Shown here one piece after another: positions 35,953 through 45,965 of a stretch of DNA of 60,160 nucleotides. The notes under the pieces were generated by a model that saw only the letters and a list, made by a program, of their open reading frames with translations, was not told the origin of the DNA and ran no database searches. The DNA comes from Cerioporus squamosus. Taxonomy: Eukaryota > Basidiomycota > Agaricomycetes > Polyporales > Polyporaceae. The translations under genes were made by a program, and so were the position numbers. How positions within the stretch are numbered: position 1 is the first letter of the stretch; each line of letters starts with the position of its first letter. The stretch covers positions 1 through 60,160 of the forward strand of contig JABYQS010000197.1 of the NCBI GenBank assembly GCA_022592435.1, given 5' to 3'.

Positions 35953-37616
35953 GCGTGTCGTGTGTCGGTGCTTTGCGGGGGCGAGATTGACCGCTCGACC
36001 GACTTGACCAAAAGGAGCGCACCTCGCACCTTGTACCGTGTATTCGGACGAGGGATTTGCGACCGCGTTGACCATCTGCTGCGTGTTCTGTGTAGGTTGT
36101 TTGTTCCGTGTGCACGTTCCCGTTCCACGTCCACGTTCCAGTGCTTTCTTGGACGCTTGACCATTCATCCATCCCATACATTCGCCTGTTGCCCGTGTAC
36201 GATTGTCGCGTCCGCTTGTTGTTCGAGCTCTTTTCCGTTGTTGCGTACATACCCGTCGCCCACCGCTGTCTCTCCTTTTTTCGTGCTTGCGTTCTGCGTC
36301 CCGTTCGTGTTCAGTATCTCCCCCGCATATCCCATATCGCCCATATCCCATGCTTCATACCGCCATATCCCATCTGCTTCACACATATCCACATATCCCC
36401 ACACAACATACACAACCCACACACACACCAACATACAAGGCTCGTCTTCTCGTCTCTCGTCCCGTCTCCTCTCGCACTCTCTGTTTCCCCGTGAATTCCG
36501 TATTCGACGCCCGTCGCTCCTCACCCTGTGTATCTCCTAGTGCGCACGCGATGCGCCCCCCACGCTCCCTTGACAGTTGTCGCTCGTTTGTGCCCCGCGC
36601 TCCCTCTTTCTCCTCTCCCTCTCCCTCTCTCTCTCTCCATCCTCTTTGGCGCCTCGGCGGACTTTGGGTATACGGTTTGGCTCGCTCGCTCACGTTCTGA
36701 TTCGAATGTCTTCCCCCCTCCCGCCCGTTCTTCGCCCTCTGCCCCCCTCCTCGCGCTGTCTTCGAAACCTGGAACGGACTCTTCTTTCGCCATTCAACCC
36801 CTCACAATCCCAACCCCTCCCCAATCTCACCCTCCCTCTCCTTCCCTCCCCCTACGTCCTCCGAGTCCTCCGAGTCCTCCTTAGTCGTTCGCCCCATTCC
36901 CATCTTCGTGTTTCGGACCCTCACCCGCTGCTCATCGATTTCTGATTTCCTCCGATCTATAGACGTGTATCATCACCTGTGACAAGAAGTTCGGCTGCTA
37001 TGTCTTGCTTGCGCGTGCGCGAAGAGTGCTGTGGTTTCCTGTCTGCTCGTCGTTTCTTCGAGACTCAATCAAAAGCCCGAGTTGGCAGAGGTGAGTACTG
37101 CGGGGCGGAGGGGTTGCTGACTATGTACTATACATGAGGGTGTTTCAGGGCCAGGGCAGTTGGAGGGCGAAGTTTGAAGCGTGAGCTTCACTGCTCGGAC
37201 TGCTGGAGTATGGTCTTGTGACGGTCTTATGTATCCGACTTTCCAAACAGACCCGACGATCACTTGTAATCCGTCTGCCGCTTGAGAAGTGCCGTCGAGC
37301 AACTTGCGTAAATTGTCTGTCGTATATCATATCATCTCGCCGACTGGTTCGGGCATTATTATTTCATCTGTGTGACATGTGCGATGGCTGCCCAGCCCAG
37401 TGCACGCTTCCACAGCAACATGGGCAACTTACCTTCGATCGTGGTGGTTAGTACGGTAACTGTAGTCTCGGGTAAGTACTTAAATCGTGGGAGTTACTTT
37501 ATTCAAGCAAAGTGATTTACTTTTTACCGCACCGGGCGCTAACCTCTGTCAAAGACCGCGACCCGTTCTCCTCCCGTTCGACTTGTACCAATCTCTGGAT
37601 ACTGTGCGCACCCGTC
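35953..37616. other. Intergenic region, CT-rich and CA/TATCC simple sequence
   Basis: It holds the 3' region of the HSF-type gene and the promoter of the CCDC137-like gene. At 36320-36440 the plus strand has repeated CATATCCC and CACACA words. At 36590-36650 and 36820-36880 it is almost pure pyrimidine (CTCCCTCTCC). No gene is supported, and the short frames reflect the simple sequence. Confidence 0.55.
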
Positions 37617-38519
37617 ATGCCCCACAAACGCGCGAAACGCTCCGTGCGCGAGCAAACGCGCAAAGAATCGTATGTAAGCTTCTGAAAAGCTGCAACTCAC
37701 GCGGAGAAATCTGAGCACCTGTTGTCGTACAGTGGCAGTGACATCGCTCCTGGGTTGAAGAAGGCGATCGAGAACGAAGACATTCCCAAGAGCGTCGCGC
37801 GGGTGCTCAATGCTGCCAGGGTCCGGCAAGAGTGGGCGGAGAAGAAGAGGAAGGGGCTGGAGGATGAAGGGGCGGGTCCATCGCGCAAGCGGCCGAGACG
37901 GGGTGAGACTACGGATGAGGGAGGGGCTAAGCAGAGCCAGTTGCGCATCATGCCGGGGGAGTCGATGGCGCATTTCAATCGGTGAGTGTTTCGTGCTGCG
38001 TTCCCGTCGCCCATCTTCATGCCCGGACGTGCTAGGCGAGTCGAGGACTCGATGCGGCATACAGTGAAGGAAGCCATGCAGTCTTCTTCCGCCCGCATGC
38101 GCCAAGTACGCAAGGAAGAGCTTGCGGTCTCGGGGAAAGAGAAGAAGAAACGAGCTGCAGAAGCGGAAGAGCGAACGAAGACCCGCAACAAGACCCGTAA
38201 CGGAGACGAATCAGATTCAGACGATGACCCTTCGCTACGCAGAGCAAAATTGAAGGAGGATCGACCGAAAGACTTCGAGAAGGTCTCTTCATCCGCGCCG
38301 AAACGCCTGAACGACATCGTACAAGCACCTCCGGAGCTCAAGAAGTTGCCGCGGAAGGCCAAGAAACTTGCTACTCAAGGTGGAGCGCAGAAAGGCGAAG
38401 GTACGAAGTCTCTCAGTGAGGGAGTGCGGTCTATGGCGCAGAAGGCGATGTTAGAGGAGGAGCGAGAGCGGGCCATCAGGCTCTACAGAGAGATGAAGAA
38501 GAGCAAGGCAGCCGGCTAA
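37617..38519 (+). CDS. CCDC137-like basic nuclear/nucleolar protein, three exons
   Basis: Small (about 260 residues) lysine/arginine-rich protein. Start 37617 gives MPHKRAKRSVREQTRKES. Introns 37670-37732 and 37982-38035 rejoin in phase, the second producing the conserved MPGESMAHFNRRVEDSMRH segment. That P-G-E-S...F-x-R-R-V-E motif is what I recognise from the CCDC137 family of nucleolar coiled-coil proteins. The rest is charged helix with KEKKKRAAEAEERTK, an acidic ESDSDDDPS patch, a basic RLNDIVQAPPELKKLPRKAK segment and a C-terminal helix (EEERERAIRLYREMKKSK). A role in ribosome biogenesis or nuclear processes is inference from the family. Several nuclear localisation-like clusters are visible. 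No oddities. Confidence 0.7.
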
Positions 38520-40640
38520 GGGATATGTACTATGGTGAGTCCTCGCGTTATCCTAGTCTCGGTTCCCACTGATCCTTCCCCTCCCTCTTCCCGTCCACTT
38601 GTAGTCTGCATGTTATACTTTCGACATTTCATATGTGATGGACGGTTGGCGAGGACGCCCCCGCGGAGTCTCCGCAGTTCGGCGCATCCAGCTCTCGTCT
38701 TCTATCCTTGTCGGCTCGCGTGGTACATCACCGAAGAACGACGCACCAATTATTCGAGTCTGCTGCTATAGTTCCGAGACTATGAACAGCACCTGTTCTG
38801 GTTCACTGGAGGCGGGTGGTGTCGTGCCCATCCGTTCGAGTGCGAAGCCGCGCCCCACCACCGCTATCACTCGGACGGCGGTGACAGCATGTGTATACGT
38901 GTAGTGCTGATTGTCTCGATCTAGTAACGACCCAGGATACATGCGAAGCTGGTATCATACCGCTCCCATCCGGCGACCTTGACGTAGTCACGATATCGTC
39001 AGCAGTCGGGACAAGATTGCCGTGGCTTGGTTACGGCGCGTTTTGGTTGTTGTTCAACGGCGTACGTGCGCCGTGCGACGAGACCGTGATGTTCCACGGG
39101 GAGAAACACGAGAGCAGTATGGTGAGAGCCTACTGACACTCCGGACCCGGACATAACCTGACGCGTGTATTAGGTCTCCCTCGCGAAGGCTGGCTACTCC
39201 CCACATATCAGAATGACTGCAAATCTACGAGACAAGGTACGTAGGACATTGCGATCTTTGACGAGCGCGGCTGATGGACGCTTCACATACATGTCAATGG
39301 TTTGCATGATCCTCTTCTTAATCTCCACATGCGGATTGCCAGCAGCGAAATGTCAGAGCTTACTGCGCCGGAAGCTTCATAGAACAGCTTTGATGTGATG
39401 AGGACTTCAAGAGCCAGTGCACTTACGGTCATCGTCAGTACTCCCCGCCGATTAGCGTTTATCTTGCGTTTGCAGATGCAGTGGCCAGTCGCTCGTTTGT
39501 GCCGCAACGCGGTGGATCAGAGCTACGGGTCGGGGGCATAGCCAGGCACATTCTCACTTGGCCAAATAAAGCTCTCGTCCTCCATCCAGTGCATGGCTCA
39601 CAATGGCCTCACAGATCTGATAACGGGCAATTGAAGGTCGCCGTCAGTCTGCGCCGGATGCATCCAGGACCGAGAAGACTAGCTTTCCTCATCCGTGCCC
39701 CCTGCTTCGGACACCAACCGCACTCCGGGCACAGCATGCGATATAGGTGGTAACCAGGCGGTACGCCGAGACCTCTGAGATCTGCTAGGGCGGGGCGCCC
39801 TAAGAGGCGGACTCTGGGCGGACACAGGTACTAAGTTCATTGGGCGGTGAGTATGAGCTCGTTTCAGGTTCGTCACTCCATATCATCGGAGAATGTACAG
39901 CGTGCAAGGCAACGCGGTGCAGCGCGGTGCCTTGTAAAGCTTGTTCCCACTCTGGAATGTCCAGTCCGAGTGCCGCGGTGTTGCTAGGCGGAGGGGCGGA
40001 GGAATATGGTGCGGAGCGCCGTCCGGCGTACGGGAGACGTGATGCTTGTTCGGGGTATGGGTCCATCGTTGCCCAGACGTCCTGTCCAGCGTCCTTCTCT
40101 CCAAGTACCCATACCCTGCGATCCGCCGTCGGCCTTGCGCTGTTTGGCCGTAACGTTGCTATGCTCTGCTTGCAGCGCCTTCTCATACACGGACATTGAC
40201 CAAGCCCATCGCGCCACCAGCAGCGATGCATATGATCCCGAATATACCGTTGAGAGTGTTCCATTCTGATTACTCAGTCTTGGCCAGTGTCGGATCCGCC
40301 TCATTTGGTGACAAGGGGCGAAGTGGCCCTGAGCTACGTTCATCGTCTCACAGAACCACCAGTCTCGACATTACACAGTGGAGCACCCCGCCCATAACGA
40401 CAGATACGGTCGGCAGGCCATTATGCGGTCCCGGAGCCCGCTGTACTGTTTTCCGCAGGCAGCGAAAGGCGCGATGCACACCAGGTGAGTTTCGCCGTGA
40501 CGTTTAATGATGGTGGTTCACAGCGCCCCCGAGAGGCGGCCCCTCCGTCGGCGCTGACTTCCGTACGTTCCAACCGTCGCAGCGCTTCAGAGCTACCTGG
40601 ACCTCCGTGTGTTTTGCGATGGACAGCAATGGCTCGCAGT
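38520..40640. other. Intergenic region upstream of the laccase gene
   Basis: No gene supported. Several 60-150 codon frames occur on both strands without recognisable domains (for example 38891-39136 plus and 39800-40264 minus). Within the last 270 bp before the laccase gene a TGCACAC word at 40475-40481 matches the relaxed metal-response consensus TGCRCNC; single short matches like this are weak evidence. Confidence 0.5.
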
Positions 40641-40651
40641 GGGGACTGGGG

Positions 40652-40659
40652 AATAAAAG
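40652..40659 (+). promoter_or_regulatory. TATA-like box of the laccase gene
   Basis: AATAAAAG within GGGGAATAAAAGGCCC lies 82-89 bp upstream of the first ATG (40741). The A/T core in a G+C-rich surrounding is a plausible TATA element for an inducible secreted enzyme gene. Confidence 0.55.
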
Positions 40660-40740
40660 GCCCGCCCGGTGACCTCGTCGAGCAGCTTCATCGGCTTTAT
40701 TCTCTTCACCAGCCCTCACCCCGCGAGCCGGAGGTTACCT

Positions 40741-42980
40741 ATGTTGACCATGGCTTCGTTCCGCAACCTTGCGACCTTTCTTCTTCTCTCTATCACTTGT
40801 GGCGCATTCGCCGCCATTGGCCCAATCACGGACCTGGAGATCATCAACGCGGACGTCTCGCCTGATGGCTTTGAACGTGCCGCCGTCCTTGCTGGGGGAA
40901 CCTTCCCTGGTCCCCTCATATCCGGCAACAAGGTGCGTCGTGTTACTGCGACCGTCAGCTATCACGACTCTGACTGACTTGGCTCCAGGGAGACAACTTC
41001 AAGATCAACGTCGTCGACAATCTGACCAACACAACGATGCTCACTGCGACCAGCATAGTACGTACTACGTCATCCAATGTGCTAGCATACGGCTTCTAAG
41101 CTTATTCGGCGACAGCACTGGCACGGTTTGTTTCAGCACGGGAACAACTGGGCTGACGGCGGTGCCTTCGTCAACCAATGCCCAATCGTCGCCGGCAACT
41201 CTTTCCTGTACGACTTCACTGCGGCCGACCAAGCGGGTAAGTCCGAGCCCCAGTTCCTTCTGTGGCTATCCCTTACCCAGATCGTCAGGCACGTACTGGT
41301 ACCACAGCCATCTCAACACTCAGTATTGCGACGGCCTACGTGGAGCCATGGTTGTGTATGACCCGCAAGACCCTCACAAAGACCTTTACGACGTCGATGA
41401 CGGTACGCCGGGAACCTCAGGCATAGCTTGAATAAGCTCTGACGGCCATTCAGATAGCACGGTCATCACGCTTGCGGACTGGTACCACGTGGCTGCGCCC
41501 CTCCAGACGGCTGTCCCGTAAGTAGTAGCGGTTCCCGAAGTCACGCAACTCAAACGTTCTAACGGTATCTTGCAGGCCCCTGGCCGATGCGGTCTTGGTC
41601 AATGGCTTGGGTCGCTGGTTTGGAAACCCCACGTCCGAGCTTGCTGTCATCAACGTGACGTACGGGAAACGGTAATTGCCATCTATGCCTTCGTGATTCA
41701 ATGCAAGTCTGACCGCACAACTGTGGACAGCTATCGCTTCCGCCTAGTCAGCGTTTCCTGCGACCCAAACTTCACCTTCCAGATCGACGGTCATTCAATG
41801 ACGGTCATCGAGGCTGATTGCCAAAACACGAAGCCTCTGGCCGTGGATCAGCTTACTATCTTCGCTGGTCAACGCTACTCCTTCGTAGTACGTCCTCACC
41901 GAGAAGTCAGGCTCGATGCTCCTGGCTGACATCACTGGCAGCTCGAAGCGAACCAGGTTGTAGGCAATTACTGGATACGCGCTTCTCCAAATGTCATTGC
42001 GAAGGGCGGAACGGGATTCGCCAATGGCATCAACTCTGCCATCCTCCGATACGACGGCGCTTTGGAGGAGGAGCCCACTACCACCCAGGAGAAAGCCAAG
42101 AACGTCCTCTCAGAGATCGACCTGGAACCTTTGGAAGATCCGGCGGCTGTACGTCGACGTCATTCCCTAGCACACTTTCATGTATAGCTGACGAGTACCC
42201 GGGTTCGCAGCCAGGAGAGCCATTCCCAGGCGGTGTTGACTATGCGCTGAACCTTGGCATCAACTTTGTGAGTTTCTGTCCTCTTGACTGGCATGTGCAT
42301 GTTACTAATGTGCTCCACTAGACCGCACCGAACTTCATGATCAACGGCACCACTTTCGTCCCGCCCGATGTCCCAGTTCTTCTGCAGATCCTCAGCGGCA
42401 AGCAGGACCCAAAGCACCTGCTTCCGGAGGGCAGCGTGTTCACACTCCCCCGGAACTCGACGATCGAGCTCTCTATCCCTGCATTCGCCATCGGTGGTCC
42501 GCATCCATTCCACCTGCACGGAGTAAGCACCGCGTCCTCCATCCTCTCTCTACCTATACTAACAGCATGTGTATAGCATGCCTTCTCCGTTGTGAAGAGC
42601 GCGGGGCAGACAACGCCCAACTACGCGAATCCGGTGCGCCGCGATGTCGTCAGCATAGGCAGCGGCAGCGACAACGTCACGATCCGCTTCAAGGTAAGCG
42701 CAGTCCCTCATGCCCCTCTGCCATGAGTCGAAGTCCTAACGAGTTCTCCGCAGACTGACAATCCGGGTCCATGGTTCCTCCACTGTCACATCGACTGGCA
42801 CCTCCAGACTGGTCTCGCGGTCGTCTTTGCTGAAGATGTCGCCGAGACTTCGGTTGCGAATCCTGTGCCTCGTGAGTGCATTCCTCGCTCGTGTCGAGTG
42901 TGGATCCAATGGCTGACCATGTACTTGCAGAGGCGTGGACCGACCTGTGTCCCGAGTACCAAGCGTCGTTGAGTGCTTGA
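40741..42980 (+). CDS. Laccase (multicopper oxidase), 13 exons
   Basis: Secreted phenol oxidase (EC 1.10.3.2) acting in lignin or phenolic turnover. Exons: 40741-40932, 40989-41057, 41116-41236, 41289-41402, 41454-41517, 41576-41671, 41731-41887, 41942-42148, 42211-42267, 42322-42522, 42577-42693, 42754-42871, 42931-42980; all boundaries GT-AG and in phase. A signal peptide ([15 protein letters not shown]) precedes [20 protein letters not shown]. All four copper signatures are present: [38 protein letters not shown] (split at 42522/42577) and [12 protein letters not shown]. The axial position next to the type 1 copper is Leu (QTGLAVV), where many high-potential polypore laccases have Phe. Two in-frame Met codons, 40741 and 40750; either gives a signal peptide. 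N-glycosylation sites such as NLT, NTT, NVT and NGT are frequent. No lesion seen. Confidence 0.95.
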
Positions 42981-43583
42981 ACGTTTCATGGACCATTTGA
43001 TATCATACTATATAGCTACAGCCACAGTTAGTCAGTTGGCTAATGGGTTGAAGACGACGGACTACTTATATCTCAATGGGACTATGCAGAGTTGTGTTTC
43101 AGACGGACACGGACATCCACACTAGTACTTACTGTAGTTCCTACCATATACACGACTGCCCGCGTGTACCTTTTCTACGCAATACATATCCAGGACCTTA
43201 TTCGGAAGAGGTCTTACGTTTCCATGCTCGCCCAGAATCCCGGCCGTTTCTTTCATCGCGCTCTGCGCGTGAGCGATCACGAAAGCTGCAGAGAGCTACC
43301 ATCGTTCAACTACCTGCGCACCTGTCGGACATCACAAGTGTACACGCAGTAGCCCGCTCTCATCAGGATGTAAGACAGGCGCGAGTTCACGGACATGCGA
43401 CCTGTAGATAAACACAAAAAGATGCGTTCCAAACTTGGATATGGTCATGGTGAAGTTGAAGAATACTTAGGTACAGGTACGCAAACCAGTCCGAGGAGGT
43501 TAACATGGCGGGGAAAACACCGGACATCGGAACAACGACATATATCATTTTGAATCACGTCTTGGAAAGCACCCCGAGAGGCC
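42981..43583. other. Convergent intergenic region between laccase and DUF7330 genes
   Basis: This is the 3' flank of both genes, with A/T-richer stretches (for example ATATCATACTATATAGC after 42997) consistent with polyadenylation regions. No gene seen. Confidence 0.6.
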
Positions 43584-44945
43584 TCACATCTGCTTCGACG
43601 TATCCTGGTCCATATACAACCCGCCCCGGGAAGCAGTGATGCCTCCGTGCATACGCGGGGGCGGCGGCGATTGCGGCGGCGACGGTGGCTGGGGTGTGCT
43701 CGGCATATGATGCGGTTGGGGCATCTGCGGCGGTTGGGGCGGTTGAGGCAGCTGAGACGGCTGCGACGGCTGCGACGGCTGCGAAAGCCTTGGCATAGCA
43801 GCCCTCATCGCGGTATTGTGCGCCGCCTCCATCTGCGTATCCACGTACTGCGAGATCATCGCGCTCCGCCCCGTCGCGGCCTTCTCCCACGTCTTCGCCT
43901 GCGACTCGACGTACTGCCCGAACGCCTTGCCGTGGCTCTCGAACAGCTTCCCGATCGCCTTGAAGAAGCCGCCGCCGGGCGCGGGCTCCTCGAGCCTGTC
44001 GAGCCCGCTGATCCCGACGATGATCTTCCCGTGCTGCGTACGGACGAGACACCGGTCTCCCGGGTCGTCGGCCATCTGGTTGATAGGCTTCAGCGGCTTC
44101 TCGACGCTCTGCGAGCCAGGGGCGGAGCAGAGGACGACGGTCTCGGAGTCGGTCGCGCGGATCGTGCGCATGCGTGCCGCGAACTCGGGGAGGAACGAGA
44201 CCGAGTTGCAGTGGCGCGTCTTGAAGACGAGCGGGCCGTCAAAGGTGGGCGGGAGCATGAGCACCATCCTGCCGTGCTTTGACTCTACGGAGAGGTCGAG
44301 GCTCCGGCTGGGGTGGACGCTGTGGACGTCTACCGTGATGCGTCCGTGCTTAGTCCCGGCGACGATGCGTGCGGGGACCTTCTCAGCCCGGGCGCTGGGA
44401 GTCTGTGCGACGACTTCAAGGTCAAGGGAGATGGCGCCGTGGCGTGTGCGGAAGGAGGCGTTGATGTCGGTTGGGCGGGAGGTCTTTCCCCATACGTTGT
44501 CCCGCTTCCTGCCGCGTCGCCTGCACTTCGCAAGCGGAGGCGAGGGGAGGAGGGGATCGACGAGATAGGTACCTATAAAGAGAAGGGTTCGAACATGATT
44601 CCGTATAATCGAACCAGCGAGCAACGTACCTGACAAGCTTTCATGCTTGGTGAACAGCTCAAAGTGGTTCACAGTCTGGGAGGTTTGAGGGCGTAGGACA
44701 GACGCGGGTGTCGATGACTGACGAGCCACTGGAGAGGGCGGGGGGTGAGGGGTACTGGGACCCGCCGCAGGCGAGTACGGCGGAGGCGCCTCGACAGGTG
44801 GCTACGTAGCACATTTCGAGTCAGTCTCATCCTATGCTGCGAAATAACACATCCCAAAACTCACCCGCTGCACCGGAGCGTCCTTCGCTGGCACTGGGGG
44901 CATCTTGAACTCCTCAGGAGGTGCGTTGGTATCGTTGACGATCAT
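43584..44945 (-). CDS. DUF7330 domain protein, three exons
   Basis: Agaricomycete protein of unknown function. Start 44945 (MIVNDTNAPPEEFKMPPVP). Introns 44802-44864 and 44573-44629 have GT-AG ends and correct phase; the second rejoins KHESLS with GTYLVDPLLPSP. A proline-rich linker (PPPYSPAAGPSTPHPPP) leads to the DUF7330-like domain, seen as repeated Gly-His strands: FRTRHGAISLDLEV, TKHGRITVDVHS, VESKHGRMVLMLPP, FKTRHCNS and VRTQHGKIIVGI. The recurring (K/R)-x-(R/K)HG motif suggests a beta-repeat fold. A helix follows (FFKAIGKLFESHGKAFGQYV), then a Gln/Pro repeat tail (QPSQPSQPSQ) and PPSPPQSPPPP. No signal or membrane segment. The family assignment is from memory of this architecture; function unknown. 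Confidence 0.75.
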
Positions 44946-45457
44946 TGTGACTCGGGAAGTTATGACTGCAAGCTGGGCGCCGAGAACGGATGAACGACTG
45001 CGAGGCGCAGTAGACGATGTGGTGGTAGGAAGTGAGATACGGCTGCGGGCACCAAGGTTGCCAGCACTTTAGTACTTGGGCTGCGCCTGCGGAGAGGGCA
45101 CATGTCGTGCTCCTGTGGCAGATGGCCTGGACGATCGACTGCGTGCCGGGGGGCTTACGCACTGCCTCCGCCTCCAAGCTTCAATGCAAACCAGTGCCGC
45201 CTTTATCTTCGCCGTGCCTGGACATTGAACCTTGGGTTTAACGGTGCTTATATGTGAAGTGGTGAACATTGGAAACTTACCGCCTTACGCACAGAGCGTC
45301 GCTATTAATGCGAGGCATGCTATGCAGGCGGCGAGGACTCAGGAACCTTGAATGATGGCGAAGACATAACCGAGGTCGATCGGAGAACAATACGGCTATC
45401 AACCCGGCGGTCCATGGCTGTGCACGCACATACCCGTCCTCCCATCTTATCTGATAA

Positions 45458-45661
45458 CACGGCAGGCATACCCGCATTTTGGACGGGCCAAAAGGCGCGA
45501 CATATTCGCCGCGCGAGTATACCTTTTGTCTTGTTTCAGAGCGCAACGGCCAAAAGGTTTCCTTTTCGCCTGAAACCTGGCCGAAAGGTAACCTCGCGCG
45601 GCGTCTTTTCACCCATTGGCATGCCTTTTGTCCCGTCCGAAACGCTGTGATGCCTGCCGTG
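45458..45661. mobile_element. 204-bp MITE with TAA target-site duplication
   Basis: A near-complete palindrome. The left arm starts CACGGCAGGCAT at 45458 and the right arm ends in its exact complement ATGCCTGCCGTG at 45661. Homology extends inward with gaps through GGACGGG-CAAAAGGC, GCCGCGCGAG and GTTTCAG blocks to the centre. TAA flanks both sides (45455-45457 and 45662-45664), fitting the 3-bp TAA/TTA target site of PIF/Harbinger elements. It has no coding capacity, so it is non-autonomous. It lies between the 5' end of the DUF7330 gene and the 3' end of Rxt3. Confidence 0.8.
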
Positions 45662-45965
45662 TAACTTCAAGCACCCGCTGGCATGTCCTCCCCGACTCGG
45701 GAGGAACGCATCTGAATGTTTGAAAACGTAACCACAGCCATAGCAGTGTGACTGCACAGATAGATTGCACATCAACATCAGCTGAAGAGCAGAGCAAGAT
45801 AGAGCAAGATAGTTCAACAGATTCTGAAGGTATATACACTATCGTTACAAGCTCGTATGCACCGATTACCTTCACGAATAAAGATACGAATAACAGCAAT
45901 ACAGCAAGCACTTCTCTCTACGCACACAACACGCGTACGGCCTTAGAGGATGGACAGCAAGCATA

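Noticed and set aside
36320..36440. CRISPR-like or minisatellite array (CATATCCC words)
   Set aside because: Irregular spacing and no constant spacers; simple-sequence drift in a eukaryotic intergenic region.
44586..44615. Short inverted repeat GGTTCGA...TCGAACC as a possible tRNA arm
   Set aside because: It lies inside a phase-supported intron of the DUF7330 gene and lacks the A box, acceptor stem and cloverleaf of a tRNA.
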